Positions 30,879 through 42,043 of a DNA stretch of 64,000 bases are shown piece by piece. Source of the stretch: Sediminibacterium sp. (lineage in GTDB: Bacteria > Bacteroidota > Bacteroidia > Chitinophagales > Chitinophagaceae); the NCBI GenBank assembly GCA_030158665.1, contig JAOASM010000036.1:52838-116837 (forward strand), given 5' to 3'. A model generated the notes under the pieces. That model saw only the letters and a program-made list of their open reading frames with translations, was not told the origin of the DNA and did not search any database. The position numbers and the translations under genes were made by a program. The first letter of the stretch is position 1; every line of letters starts with the position of its first letter.

Positions 30879-32429
30879 TTATTGTAAAATGAAAGTGATT
30901 GTTTGATCTAATTTTCTTGATCCACCACCTGGCTCTGACACTTTGATTTCACCAATAGTTACTGTAGTTCCAGCCTGGCACTTTCTAATTAAAGCAGTTG
31001 CACCACCCGAAAAAGCAGGACCATTCACCTCTGCAAAATCAGGCTCGTCAAATCCTTTACCAGTAGCAATTACGATGTAAGAAAGAATATTGAACTTCAC
31101 ACCTTCAAATACAAAGTCTCTTAAGTCTGCAATGACGCCGCCTTGCGCTCTAAATTTAGCAGCAGCCATATTGCCTCCTGCACTTCCTCCCACAATCGCA
31201 ATTGGATCTGGGATTCTCTTTACAGGAATCGCTAATTTTTGTGTTTGCTTGCCATCATTTACTGTAACAACAGCAGTTCCGGTTTGCGTACAAGTCACGA
31301 CATATTGTCCAGAACCAGCCTTTCTAATATTGGCACCTGCACCTTCTACAGTGACATTGATTTTTTCACCACCACCTCCACCAGTAATACTTAATGGATT
31401 CTCTAAGCCTTTATAAAATACCCTTGTTTTATCTGTAGATACCACCAATCCAGATGGGGTGCCAACCGTGAACTGTACATCTTTTTCAACTACTGCAGTT
31501 TCACCATTTGGTTTTAAGAAAGAAATACGGACACGCTTTCTTTGAATGCCAGGTGTTGCACCCGCAACAGATTTATACACTGCAGATCCATCTGCAGCTA
31601 CTGGCACGACCACGCCATCAATTGAGATGGTTGGTTTTGCAGCACTACTAAATGCACCAACACCAGCCGTGATCACCAATTCTTCTCCAGACATCAAATA
31701 CTGAGAATTAGATGCTGCAAATGCATTGAACTGATCATATACCAATTCCACTTCACCAATTTCTTTATGACAATATTCAACTACCTGCGCTTCTGTATTG
31801 CGAATATCATTTTGAAACTTTGTCAAAATAGTAATTGCTGCAATGGTTGGTGTCATATTAAAATAAGCATAAGCCCAATCATTTTTTGCAGCCAAATTAT
31901 TAGAAGTTGGGATAGATAAATCTAATGACACAGTTGGGATCACCTCTTTTTCAATAGCAGGATCAATCGCTGCTAAATCTTGTTTGAATTGCTTTAATTT
32001 ATTAAACAATTCTTCCCCTTTTGATATACCAGATTTCTTATTTAAAAACAACCTTGTAGTGGCATCTAAATCATCTTCTTTAAACGTCTCTTTTCCGTCT
32101 TCAATTTTCAATCCAGCTTCTTCCTTTAAGGCCAATTTCAATGATTCAACATAGGCATACATTTCATCTGCCATTGCTTTTACCTTATTGGCCTTGGGTG
32201 CCCAGATTGCCGCTTTCTCGGCGGTCTTTGGGTCATTCAATTTAGACTCCAATGATTTATAAATATCTTGATTCTTATTTTGAATAATTACATTCGCATT
32301 CGTCAAACTTTGATCAATTGTCTTGAACGCATTTAAAATCTCGCTAGATACATTCAATGCCAAGAGCGCAGTCAACACCAAGTACATGATGTTAATCATT
32401 TTCTGCCTTGGTTCTTTAGGTAACGACAT
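30879..32429 (-). CDS. gldM: Gliding motility/T9SS protein GldM
   Basis: SLPKEPRQKMINIMYLVLTALLALNVSSEILNAF; N-terminal TM. Confidence 0.95.
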   Translation of the reverse strand: MSLPKEPRQKMINIMYLVLTALLALNVSSEILNAFKTIDQSLTNANVIIQNKNQDIYKSLESKLNDPKTAEKAAIWAPKANKVKAMADEMYAYVESLKLALKEEAGLKIEDGKETFKEDDLDATTRLFLNKKSGISKGEELFNKLKQFKQDLAAIDPAIEKEVIPTVSLDLSIPTSNNLAAKNDWAYAYFNMTPTIAAITILTKFQNDIRNTEAQVVEYCHKEIGEVELVYDQFNAFAASNSQYLMSGEELVITAGVGAFSSAAKPTISIDGVVVPVAADGSAVYKSVAGATPGIQRKRVRISFLKPNGETAVVEKDVQFTVGTPSGLVVSTDKTRVFYKGLENPLSITGGGGGEKINVTVEGAGANIRKAGSGQYVVTCTQTGTAVVTVNDGKQTQKLAIPVKRIPDPIAIVGGSAGGNMAAAKFRAQGGVIADLRDFVFEGVKFNILSYIVIATGKGFDEPDFAEVNGPAFSGGATALIRKCQAGTTVTIGEIKVSEPGGGSRKLDQTITFILQ

Positions 32430-32484
32430 TTACGCTATATTTTATTAAGTGAATTAAAATTGTTTGAGTCTAATAACTCCTATC

Positions 32485-33021
32485 TTATTTTCCTTGCATT
32501 GCATGGATCATCTTGCTATACACTTGATTCAATTGAGTCAAGTTATCAGCCAACTGTGTCATTTGCTCTTTTGTTCTTGCTGCTTCATTCACTGTTGAAC
32601 TCATTGCAGTAGACATTTCTTTTAAACTACCATAAAAATGATTCATTTCCTCAATCGTCTTACTCATAGACAAAAACTGATTGTTCAAGTTTTTTAATCC
32701 TTCTGTTGAGCTATTGATGGTCCCTAAATTATTAGAGACATCTTGTACTGTTTTTTGAACACTATTTAAAGCATGAACTAATTCAGTTGCATCCACTTTT
32801 CCACCACCCATTGCACTACCGCCATGGTCTACTGGAGGAGGAGGTAAGAATGCATAAATTACAAATATCCCCGCCTCTGTCAACAATCCCACTATCAACG
32901 CCCAATCTGCCCAAGATAAGTGGATGATTTTAGCCAATGCTCCAAGGATTACAACAGCAGCACCTAAAGAGATGATGACGTTAACGATCTTATTTGTTTT
33001 TTCTGAAATTGTCTTTGCCAT
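32485..33021 (-). CDS. gldL: Gliding motility/T9SS protein GldL
   Basis: Two TM helices, IISLGAAVVILGALAKIIHLSWAD; operon position. Confidence 0.93.
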   Translation of the reverse strand: MAKTISEKTNKIVNVIISLGAAVVILGALAKIIHLSWADWALIVGLLTEAGIFVIYAFLPPPPVDHGGSAMGGGKVDATELVHALNSVQKTVQDVSNNLGTINSSTEGLKNLNNQFLSMSKTIEEMNHFYGSLKEMSTAMSSTVNEAARTKEQMTQLADNLTQLNQVYSKMIHAMQGK

Positions 33022-33071
33022 TAGGAAAATTTATAAAATTAAAAGTTTGTTGATTGTTTGAAATGCTCGGT

Positions 33072-34364
33072 TTAATTGACTCTTGGTGCCATTGAGAGCA
33101 CACATCTAAATCCGATATAAGATTTTGCAGTGTCTTGGTATTCATAGTTGCGAGAACTCACTTGACAATTGTATGCAATGTCTTTCCAAGATCCACCTCT
33201 GATTACTTTTCTTTTCATCAATACAGGATCTGTGTCTTTTGCATTGTATTGCACATCTGGACTAAAGTCTCCAAAGAAATTATAGCTTCCTTCATAAAAT
33301 ACAGAACTTGTCCACTCAGCTACATTACCTGCCATGTCAAATAACCTGAAATCATTTTCAGTGTAGGCTTTCACTTTAGTCGTGTAGATATTATCGTTCT
33401 TCGCGTCTCCACCAAAATAATCCCCTCTTCCTGGTTTAAAATTGGCTAATAAACGTCCTTCTTTAGTTCTTGTATAAGGAGATCCCCATGGATACATCGC
33501 ATTTGATTTTGAATTCCCTCTTGCAGCATACTCCCACTCAGCCTCTGTTGGTAATCGGTAGATGCCATCAATCTTTTGATCTGCTCTTCCTGGCTTACCA
33601 GCATAATAATCACTATTATTTGTTCTCCAATGGGTAAAAGCAACTGCTTGTTTCCAAGTCACACCCACCACTGGATATTCATTGTATGCCGCATGACTAA
33701 AATACAATCTTGTCAAAGGCTCATTGTAGGAATAAGAGAAATCTCGCATCCAAACCAATGTGTCTGGATAAACAGGTTGATTCACAGTAATTAAGTAATC
33801 TCCAAGAGATTGTTCTAGCCCCTTAGATGCTTTTGCAGCAGCTTTTAAATCAACAAAAGAATACTTGTAAATTAATTTGTTAGGGTCTATTTCTATTCTA
33901 CCTTGAATACGGTTATCAGGACTTAGTAAAAGCTCATTTAGCTTTTCTAAAACTGCTCTACTATTTTGATTGATTCTTGCTGCTCTAGCCCAATCCACAC
34001 GGATCGTATCTTCATTTTGGTTGATACCACCGCCATAAATTGCCAAATACTTCAAAGAATCAGCAACATACTTTACAAATCTTCTATACTGTTCGTTGGT
34101 CACCTCAGTTCTATCCATCCAAAAACCTTGAACAGATACTAATTTCTTACGATTGACCATCGAAAGGTCCATCTGCTCATCACTTGCCCCCATGTAGAAT
34201 GAACCACTAGGGATGGATACTGTCAGAGGATCTAAACGCTTAGCACTGCTGTTGCGTTTCCCCTTTTTTGGTGGCGCAAATGCAATCACAGCGAGTGATA
34301 AAATCAAAATGCTCAAGGCCGCAATGGGGAAATTGATCCTTTTATTTTTTAAAAATGGTATCAT
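33072..34364 (-). CDS. gldK: Gliding motility/T9SS lipoprotein-like GldK (formylglycine-generating-enzyme fold)
   Basis: SFYMGASDEQ...VSVQGFWMDRTEVTNEQYRRFV...YRLPTEAEWEYAARG; operon position. Confidence 0.93.
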   Translation of the reverse strand: MIPFLKNKRINFPIAALSILILSLAVIAFAPPKKGKRNSSAKRLDPLTVSIPSGSFYMGASDEQMDLSMVNRKKLVSVQGFWMDRTEVTNEQYRRFVKYVADSLKYLAIYGGGINQNEDTIRVDWARAARINQNSRAVLEKLNELLLSPDNRIQGRIEIDPNKLIYKYSFVDLKAAAKASKGLEQSLGDYLITVNQPVYPDTLVWMRDFSYSYNEPLTRLYFSHAAYNEYPVVGVTWKQAVAFTHWRTNNSDYYAGKPGRADQKIDGIYRLPTEAEWEYAARGNSKSNAMYPWGSPYTRTKEGRLLANFKPGRGDYFGGDAKNDNIYTTKVKAYTENDFRLFDMAGNVAEWTSSVFYEGSYNFFGDFSPDVQYNAKDTDPVLMKRKVIRGGSWKDIAYNCQVSSRNYEYQDTAKSYIGFRCVLSMAPRVN

Positions 34365-34499
34365 ATTGGTTTAGAACGATTTTTTTTACAAAAAATTACA
34401 TTTTAGGGGGTAAAATTAGCAGATTGTTTTTATGCTATTTTATACCTGAATGTGTTGATTTTCACCTGTTTTAGAACCTGCAAATTAAGACTTTAGTTG

Positions 34500-36518
34500 T
34501 TAGATATTTGCTAAAATCAGGTCGATACGAGGCAATGGAGGAGAACAGGTCTTGTTTTTGCACATAAAGTACTGATTTTCAATGTTATTTTTATCTTTTA
34601 AGAGCGGAATCTGGTCATCTTTTGCCTGGCTCGTGATGCGAATAGCATGGGGCAAAAAGGGTGCGATCAAGGTCGGTAAGCTTTCTTGTACTGTTGGGCC
34701 CACTCCTACCAATTCGGTCATACCCGTAGCCATCTGATAAAAGCTTTGAGCCCAATAGCCAAAAGAGCCAGGATATTGGAGTAAGGATTTTCGCATAGAA
34801 CCCATCATAGTTTCTGCGTGTAAAATCCATTTATTGAGGTCAAATACATGCCCTAAATAATATAAGCCTGAACAAATAAGTGCATTGCCACTCGGCTGAG
34901 CACCATCATAACTTTCTTTTTTTCTAATGATAATATCCTTTTGATAGGATGCGGTATAGTAAAAATAGAGCCCTTCCTCATCTATAAAATACTGCAACAC
35001 ATAGTCCATCCATTTTTTTGCTTTGTGCAAATAACTGGTATCCCCTGTGATTTCTTGTAATTGAATATATGCTTGAATCAAATTAGCATAGTCATCTAAA
35101 AATGCAGGCGCTTTTGGCATACCATTAGCGATACTATGGTAAAAATAATTTTCAACAGGGTTGAACATATTTGCTTCTACCCATTGTATACAATTAGTAG
35201 CGGCATCTTTATAAAGCACATTTCCTGTAGCAGCATAAATTTTACTGAAGCCAACGATACACATTGCATTCCAACCTAATAGTACTTTATGATCTAAGGA
35301 TGGTCGAATCCTATTTGCGCGGACATTGAATAGTTTATTGATTTCATTTTGCCAAGCAGGTTCCCACTCCAGTTCTATCTCTTTTTGTGTCCAAAGAATA
35401 TTGGTATGCTCCCAATTGCCATTTGGTGATACTTGATAATAAGCCACAAATGCATCAAACAAGACAGGGTCAATGATCGATTTTAGTTCGTCATATGACC
35501 AAGTATAAAACTTACCTTCTATGCCTTCTGAATCTGCATCTAAGGCAGCATAGTAGCCCCCCTCTCCATTGAATAATTCTCTTTGTAAAAAAGTGAATGT
35601 TGCTTGGATCACATTCAGGTAGATTGGTTTTTTTGTGATCTGATACGCTTCGGCTAGAATACCTAAAATCAATGCATTGTCGTACAACATTTTTTCAAAA
35701 TGGGGCGCCTGCCACATGGCATCCACACTGTATCTTGAAAATCCACCACCAACATGATCATAAATTCCGCCCTGGATCATTTTATCAATGGATCTTATCG
35801 CATGTACGATAGAAGCCTGATCTTTATTTTGAAAATAGTTTCTTAACAAAACCTGTATGGAAAATGTTTGTGGAAATTTTGGTGCTACACCAAATCCACC
35901 CCATTGTGTATCTGCATTTTGCAATAGCCGCTGGGCAATCAATTGAAATTCTTCATTTGTAGCAACCGCTTCCGGAGCGTCTACTTGCTGTGCTTTGATA
36001 TTGGTTTGTAAAAGATGTTGCGTTAAATGCGTAGCTTGTTCAACCAATTTTTCTCTATTGTTTTCAAAAGCGGCTTGCACTCCTTTTAATACATCCATCC
36101 AAGAAGCACGTCCTTGCATTGCCATTGGTGGAAAATAAGTGCCTCCATAAAATGGCTGTCCATTGGGTAATAAAAATATATTCAATGGCCATCCTCCAGA
36201 TCCTGTCATAGCTTGAAGGGCATCCATATAAATATGGTCTACATCTGGACGTTCCTCTCGATCCACTTTAATATTGATGAAATGTGCATTCATGTATTCA
36301 GCTACTTGTTCATCCTCAAAACTTTCACGTTCCATCACATGGCACCAATGACAGGCCGCATAACCAATACTCAATAAAATGGGTTTGTCTGCTGCAATAG
36401 CAAAGGGGAATAAATCATTTGACCAAGGCTTCCATTGCACAGGATTGTGTGCATGTTGTAACAAATAAGGACTTGTCTCTTTGATTAAATCGTTGGTGAA
36501 CTTTTTATTGGCACTCAT
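34500..36518 (-). CDS. Thioredoxin-domain protein, YyaL/DUF255 family
   Basis: [51 protein letters not shown]. Confidence 0.93.
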   Translation of the reverse strand: MSANKKFTNDLIKETSPYLLQHAHNPVQWKPWSNDLFPFAIAADKPILLSIGYAACHWCHVMERESFEDEQVAEYMNAHFINIKVDREERPDVDHIYMDALQAMTGSGGWPLNIFLLPNGQPFYGGTYFPPMAMQGRASWMDVLKGVQAAFENNREKLVEQATHLTQHLLQTNIKAQQVDAPEAVATNEEFQLIAQRLLQNADTQWGGFGVAPKFPQTFSIQVLLRNYFQNKDQASIVHAIRSIDKMIQGGIYDHVGGGFSRYSVDAMWQAPHFEKMLYDNALILGILAEAYQITKKPIYLNVIQATFTFLQRELFNGEGGYYAALDADSEGIEGKFYTWSYDELKSIIDPVLFDAFVAYYQVSPNGNWEHTNILWTQKEIELEWEPAWQNEINKLFNVRANRIRPSLDHKVLLGWNAMCIVGFSKIYAATGNVLYKDAATNCIQWVEANMFNPVENYFYHSIANGMPKAPAFLDDYANLIQAYIQLQEITGDTSYLHKAKKWMDYVLQYFIDEEGLYFYYTASYQKDIIIRKKESYDGAQPSGNALICSGLYYLGHVFDLNKWILHAETMMGSMRKSLLQYPGSFGYWAQSFYQMATGMTELVGVGPTVQESLPTLIAPFLPHAIRITSQAKDDQIPLLKDKNNIENQYFMCKNKTCSPPLPRIDLILANI

Positions 36519-36534
36519 AAGAGTGCAATTTAGT

Positions 36535-37338
36535 TTATTTCTTTTTAGATACTTGTGCTAAAAACTGATCAAGACCAGCAAACATACTTGATACTTGTGG
36601 ACTAGGCACTTTGATGTGTAAACTCAAACCTGCATCCTCTATTGCTTTACAAGTATTTGAACCAAATGCAGCTAATGCAGTTCCGTTCTGCACAAAGTCA
36701 GGTTGATTGTCATATAAACTTTTTAGACCACTCGGAGTGAAGAGACAAATAATGTCAAATTGATGGTCTTTTAAAAGTGGTTTGATATCACTACTTACAG
36801 ATCGATACATATAAGCTAAATCAAAAGTACAACCATGGTCTTTTAACCAATTAACTATTTCATTATCCTGTTGATTTTCGCTACACACATACAGAAACTT
36901 TTCGTTGGCTTTATGCTTGTTCAAAACATCAAATAATTTTTTATTGGTTCCATCAGCGCCAAAAAATACCTTACGCTTTCTGTACATGATAAATTTTTGC
37001 AAATACAAAGCTACGGATTCAGTAATGCAAAAATATTTTGTGTCTTGACTAATGTTGATCTTTAATTCATCGCATGTTCTAAAGAAATGATCAATGGCAT
37101 TTTTACTAGTGAAAATAACAGCAGTGTAAGCAGCGATTTCAATTTTAGTTTTTCTAAATTCTTTCGCGCCTATTGGTTCTAATTCAATAAATGGTTTGAA
37201 AAACAAAGTCACATTGTACTTTCTTTCTAAATCAAAATAAGGTGATTTTTCACTTTCAGGCTTCGCTTGTGAAATAAGAATCTTTTTAATGGACTTAGTC
37301 GCAGTTGCCTTTTTTTCTCCACTCATTTCTTTTGCCAT
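36535..37338 (-). CDS. hemD: Uroporphyrinogen-III synthase (HemD-like)
   Basis: [48 protein letters not shown]. Confidence 0.8.
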   Translation of the reverse strand: MAKEMSGEKKATATKSIKKILISQAKPESEKSPYFDLERKYNVTLFFKPFIELEPIGAKEFRKTKIEIAAYTAVIFTSKNAIDHFFRTCDELKINISQDTKYFCITESVALYLQKFIMYRKRKVFFGADGTNKKLFDVLNKHKANEKFLYVCSENQQDNEIVNWLKDHGCTFDLAYMYRSVSSDIKPLLKDHQFDIICLFTPSGLKSLYDNQPDFVQNGTALAAFGSNTCKAIEDAGLSLHIKVPSPQVSSMFAGLDQFLAQVSKKK

Positions 37339-37353
37339 TTTACGCTTTCTACT

Positions 37354-38388
37354 TTAGTAAGTTCCTCCAAAATATTGCACTATAAATTTATATAGAATCA
37401 ATATTGGTAGTATTTCGAAAGCACAAAGGTAAAGAAAAAAATGAAAGGACGAGATATGTAATTTATTCCTAACAGATGTTAACGAAAACAGGTACCTATA
37501 TAGTATCAATAGGACCAATAATAAGCCAGCTCCAGCGATTGCATAGGGATGCAAATAAGGCTTAGCGAAAGCCAAAATCAATATAAAAGGAATCAGAAGT
37601 ATCCCCAGTACCTTATTGATTAAAAAGACAACAAAAATATAGGTCTGAACCAGGTCATTCGTGTTAAACACAAAGCCTGCAATTGTTAAACAAATGTATT
37701 TGCCAATATACAATCCCAAGAAAAATAGACACATGTACAAATAACCTTCCCAGAAGTTGATGGGTAGCAAATGTCCGTTAAATATGATCAATGTAGTCAT
37801 CAAAGAAAAGCTCATTACAAAACTAATGTTCATAATTAAAGAGGCCATACTATTTTGTAAAAGCTGCTCCCTATTTTGCATCATCCTTAACGACGATTGA
37901 CTAAATTGACTAAATAATTTTGGGATATACTGAGGAAAAATATTGATAATAAACCCATACAAAAACAACAAAGCAATAATGGAATAGAAAAGTAAATCCT
38001 TGTCTGGTAAAGAAAACTTTTGTTCAATTTTATACAATACATCTCCCGCATTTGCCAAGGTAGATTTTCGATTGTACAATTGATACGCATTCTTTTTTTG
38101 CGCATAGAAATTTCGATACAATTGTAGCACATTAAAACTACTATCTTTTGGATCTCTTGGAATAGATTGCAAATACCATGCATCCGCTTGAATAAATGTT
38201 TTTGGCACAATTGGCACATATCGGATCCACAAAGTGTCCTTAACTAGTAAACTATCTTGCGCCATTGCACTTGTATCAATAGCAACCAATCCAGTATCCT
38301 TTTGATTTGCTTGCTTCACAAGGGTAAAGCTGGACAATACAAAAAGTCCAATGAAGGCAAAGGAAAATTTCTTTAGTTGGGCTAACAT
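37354..38388 (-). CDS. DUF4271-like membrane protein
   Basis: Multi-TM protein upstream of hemD; start set to MLAQLKKFSFAF at 38388. Confidence 0.75.
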   Translation of the reverse strand: MLAQLKKFSFAFIGLFVLSSFTLVKQANQKDTGLVAIDTSAMAQDSLLVKDTLWIRYVPIVPKTFIQADAWYLQSIPRDPKDSSFNVLQLYRNFYAQKKNAYQLYNRKSTLANAGDVLYKIEQKFSLPDKDLLFYSIIALLFLYGFIINIFPQYIPKLFSQFSQSSLRMMQNREQLLQNSMASLIMNISFVMSFSLMTTLIIFNGHLLPINFWEGYLYMCLFFLGLYIGKYICLTIAGFVFNTNDLVQTYIFVVFLINKVLGILLIPFILILAFAKPYLHPYAIAGAGLLLVLLILYRYLFSLTSVRNKLHISSFHFFLYLCAFEILPILILYKFIVQYFGGTY

Positions 38389-38394
38389 CTGTTG

Positions 38395-38402
38395 CAAAAA
38401 TA
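38395..38402 (-). promoter_or_regulatory. Candidate -7 element TATTTTTG very close to the DUF4271 start
   Basis: TAnnTTTG ends 6 bp upstream of ATG 38388. Confidence 0.35.
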
Positions 38403-38457
38403 AGTATACTAATGCAGAATTAAAGAACAATGCCTAGCTTTGTTGGTAATTCTACTT

Positions 38458-39600
38458 ATGGCAGGTATCTATCTTCATATTCCTTTTTGTAAAAAAGCTT
38501 GTCACTACTGCAATTTTCACTTTTCTACACAGACAACACATATACAAGCTTTTGTAGATGCCCTTATTCAAGAAATAGCCCTCCAGAAAAGCTATTTAAA
38601 TGAGCCCATTAAGACAATTTACTTTGGTGGAGGCACTCCATCCTTGCTTAATGAGCTTCAGTTAAAAGCAATTGTAGAAGCCATTTATTCCCATTTTGAT
38701 GTAGCCAATTCCATTGAATGCACTTTAGAAGCCAACCCAGACGACATGAACCCTGGTAAATTGGTAGCGTGGAAGCAATTAGGTTTCAATCGCTTAAGTA
38801 TTGGCATTCAAAGTTTCCAAGCACCTGCATTGACATGGATGAATCGCGCACATACTGTTGAACAATCACATGCAGCAATTGATATGGCAAAAAAAGCCGG
38901 AATACACAATTTGAGCATAGATTTGATTTATGGCACACCTACGCTAAGTGACGAGGCTTTAATGGCGGATTTAGATTGGATAAAAAAATACGAGATTGGC
39001 CACGTTTCTTGTTATGCTTTAACTGTAGAAGACAAGACTGCCTTGAAGAAGCTTATTGAGCGTGCTCAAATAGAAGATGTAGATCCAGAAAAACAAGCAA
39101 GACATTTTGAGATCGTTTGTTCTACATTAGAGGCAATGGGCATGGAGCATTATGAAATTTCGAATTTTGCAAAACCGGGTTTTAGGAGTCAACACAATAG
39201 TCATTATTGGTCTGGCCAAACCTATCTTGGATTAGGCCCTTCCGCTCATTCATTCAATACTGTTTCTAGACAATGGAATATTGCAAACAATGCATTGTAT
39301 ATTCAGAGTTTATCCAACAAACAATTGAATTTCGAAATCGAATTTTTAACAGATGCAGATCGCTATAACGAATACATGATGACCAGCTTAAGGCGCATGG
39401 AAGGATTTGATCTTGATTTAATTCAATCTAAATTTGGAGCTAAGTATTGTACACATAGCATCGATATCTTAGAAACCATGCGTTCAAAAAACTTTTTTCA
39501 ACAAGACGGAAATTGTTACACTTTAAGAAATGAAGCAAAATTTTTAGCTGATGGTATTGCTTCGGATTTTTTTATACTAGAATCTGCTCAATCTTCTTAA
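38458..39600 (+). CDS. hemW: Radical SAM HemW/coproporphyrinogen dehydrogenase-like
   Basis: MAGIYLHIPFCKKACHYCNFHFS, YFGGGTPSLL, SIGIQSFQ. Confidence 0.93.
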   Translation: MAGIYLHIPFCKKACHYCNFHFSTQTTHIQAFVDALIQEIALQKSYLNEPIKTIYFGGGTPSLLNELQLKAIVEAIYSHFDVANSIECTLEANPDDMNPGKLVAWKQLGFNRLSIGIQSFQAPALTWMNRAHTVEQSHAAIDMAKKAGIHNLSIDLIYGTPTLSDEALMADLDWIKKYEIGHVSCYALTVEDKTALKKLIERAQIEDVDPEKQARHFEIVCSTLEAMGMEHYEISNFAKPGFRSQHNSHYWSGQTYLGLGPSAHSFNTVSRQWNIANNALYIQSLSNKQLNFEIEFLTDADRYNEYMMTSLRRMEGFDLDLIQSKFGAKYCTHSIDILETMRSKNFFQQDGNCYTLRNEAKFLADGIASDFFILESAQSS

Positions 39601-40585
39601 ATGTGGCGTTAGGTTCTGCCCCTTCCCATAATATTTGATAGACTGCATCCATAATTGGCAGATTGACTTTCAAAGTTTGATTCATGGTATGAATACACTT
39701 GCTAGCATTGTATCCTTCGGCCACCATGTTCAGCTCTAATTCCGCTGCTCTAACAGAATAGCCTTTTCCAATCATGTTTCCAAAAGTCCTATTTCTACTA
39801 TGTAAAGAATAACATGTAACCAATAAGTCGCCTAAATAAACAGAAGCATTGTGGTTGATGGAACTACAAGTAGTGCCTTCTTTATCCATAATTTCTTTTA
39901 ATAGCAATTGCATTTCTCCAGCACAGTTAGCAATAAACACACTCAAAAAATTATCTCCATATTCCAACCCATGTGCAATACCAGCACCTAATGCATAGAT
40001 ATTTTTAGCCACCCCTGCATACTGCACCCCTAATACATCATTGTTCACTATGGTATTAATATACTCCGATTTAAAATAACTAGCAATGGCAGTTGTTTCG
40101 TCTTCGTCAATTCCAGAAAAAGTCAAATAAGATAATTGTTCCGCAGCAACTTCCTCTGCGTGACTTGGTCCTAATAAAGTGAAGTAAGATGCAATTGGGA
40201 AATTGAATTTTTGCGCAAGGTATTGGTTCAATAAAATATTGTGAACAGGCAATACTCCTTTCACTGCAGAGATGATTGACTTTCCTTTAAGGTCTTCTGT
40301 ATCTAAGGATGCCAAGGTAGATTCGATATGAATAGAAGGAACGGCAACGATAATGATATCCGACTGTGCAACCACCCATTTGATATCCGTAGAGAAACTG
40401 ATTTTTTGTACATCAAAATAGGCGTTTCTTAAGTAATGTGGATTGTGCTTTCGCTTTACAAAATAATCAATATTAGCTTGCTGCCTCACCCACCAAGTTA
40501 TTTGGTTGCCATTATCTGTTACGATCTTAGCAATAGCTGTAGCCCAACTACCACTTCCAATAATACCAATTCGCTTTTGTTCCAT
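39572..40585 (-). CDS. gpsA: NAD(P)H-dependent glycerol-3-phosphate dehydrogenase
   Basis: IGIIGSGSWATAIAKI, NIYALGAGIAHGLEYGDN. Confidence 0.94.
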   Translation of the reverse strand: MEQKRIGIIGSGSWATAIAKIVTDNGNQITWWVRQQANIDYFVKRKHNPHYLRNAYFDVQKISFSTDIKWVVAQSDIIIVAVPSIHIESTLASLDTEDLKGKSIISAVKGVLPVHNILLNQYLAQKFNFPIASYFTLLGPSHAEEVAAEQLSYLTFSGIDEDETTAIASYFKSEYINTIVNNDVLGVQYAGVAKNIYALGAGIAHGLEYGDNFLSVFIANCAGEMQLLLKEIMDKEGTTCSSINHNASVYLGDLLVTCYSLHSRNRTFGNMIGKGYSVRAAELELNMVAEGYNASKCIHTMNQTLKVNLPIMDAVYQILWEGAEPNATFKKIEQILV

Positions 40586-40609
40586 TGCACAAACATATGA
40601 AATTCATAA

Positions 40610-40642
40610 AAAAGGGGCGCATTTTTTATATGCGCCCCTTTT
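40610..40642 (-). terminator. Intrinsic terminator after the efflux adaptor gene
   Basis: 13-bp stem AAAAGGGGCGCAT/ATGCGCCCCTTTT with T-run on the minus strand. Confidence 0.85.
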
Positions 40643-40667
40643 AAGGGTAGATTTTATACTATTGTCC

Positions 40668-42014
40668 CTATTTTTTCTCTTCAAATAACTTTTCTTTCGT
40701 TACTACTTTCACTAAAGATCCATCTTTTAATGTTTTACTAACAATGCTATAAGGCCCTGTTACCACTTGGTCACCCACCTTTAAGCCAGATATTTCGATA
40801 AAGTTTAAATCTTGAATATCCGTTTTAACTTTGACCATTTTAACCTTATTGTCTTTTTGCAACACAAACACCACTTCATTTAACTCTTCCTCTTTTTTAG
40901 ACTCATTTTCAGATCCATTATTAGACTTATTAGAGACTTTGGTGTCTTTTCCTTGGCCATCACTATCTCTTGTTGTTACCGCATTCAATGGAACTGAAAT
41001 GACATTTACTTTAGACTTAGTTTGAATATCTGCACTTGCAGTCATTCCTGGTCTAAATGGAAATATTGCATTTTCTTTAATTAAGTCTGCATAGCTATCT
41101 GTTAACAAACGGATATGCACTTTGTAATTTGCTACTTCAGCTGCTGCACTGATTCCTGAAGCTGCAGTGATTGGATTGGCAATCTTATAGACAATACCTT
41201 TGAATTTTCTATTGTTATATGCATCCACTTCTACCAAAGCCGTATCGCCCAACTTCACTTTAGTGATGTCGTTCTCACCCACATCCACTCTCACTTCAAT
41301 GCTCTTCATATCTGCCACACGCATCATTTCGGTACCAGCCATTTGCGCAGTTCCAACTACACGCTCACCTTTCTTTACATTCATCAAACTAATGATACCA
41401 TCCATTGGTGATACAATGGTAGTTCTAGCTAAGTCTTTTTCTGCTCTAGCCAATTGCGCTTTCACACCTTGAACTTGAGCTTCTCCACTTTTGATAGACT
41501 CTTTAGCTGCATTGTAACTTGATTCTGCCGCACGGTAAGTTTGTTCAACCTGCTCGTATTCTGCTCTAGAAACAATTTTATCCGCGAATAATTTTTTATA
41601 TCGCTCATATGCAGCTTTCGCATTTTCGTAGCCATTCTTTAAACCACTTAAACTTGCTTTTACATTTTCATATTGCGCTTTCACTTGGTTCACAGAAGCA
41701 GTTACTTGGTCTCTTTGAGATGAGTAGATATCAGCATAGATTTTAGCCAAAATCTGTCCCTTAGTTACTTTTGCACCTTCTTCTACAAACAAGCTAACAA
41801 TCTCACCAGAAATATCTGGGCTTACTTTAACTTCAATTTCAGGGTACACTTTTCCACTTGCATTTACTGACTCAGTGATTGTTCTTAGTTCTACTTTTTC
41901 AACTGTAACCTCTGTGCCTTGTTCTTTTCCAATGACACCTGCTTTTTTAAGTCCTACTAGTAATACAACTAGTGCGACAAAACCTACAATACTCCAAATG
42001 ATTTTCTTATTCAT
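40668..42014 (-). CDS. Efflux periplasmic adaptor (HlyD/MacA-like membrane fusion protein)
   Basis: N-terminal TM; VNASGKVYPEIEVKVSPDISGEIVSLFVEEGAKVTKGQ; long coiled hairpin. Confidence 0.9.
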   Translation of the reverse strand: MNKKIIWSIVGFVALVVLLVGLKKAGVIGKEQGTEVTVEKVELRTITESVNASGKVYPEIEVKVSPDISGEIVSLFVEEGAKVTKGQILAKIYADIYSSQRDQVTASVNQVKAQYENVKASLSGLKNGYENAKAAYERYKKLFADKIVSRAEYEQVEQTYRAAESSYNAAKESIKSGEAQVQGVKAQLARAEKDLARTTIVSPMDGIISLMNVKKGERVVGTAQMAGTEMMRVADMKSIEVRVDVGENDITKVKLGDTALVEVDAYNNRKFKGIVYKIANPITAASGISAAAEVANYKVHIRLLTDSYADLIKENAIFPFRPGMTASADIQTKSKVNVISVPLNAVTTRDSDGQGKDTKVSNKSNNGSENESKKEEELNEVVFVLQKDNKVKMVKVKTDIQDLNFIEISGLKVGDQVVTGPYSIVSKTLKDGSLVKVVTKEKLFEEKK

Positions 42015-42043
42015 TTTATTTATTTTACGATGCGATTAAAAGA

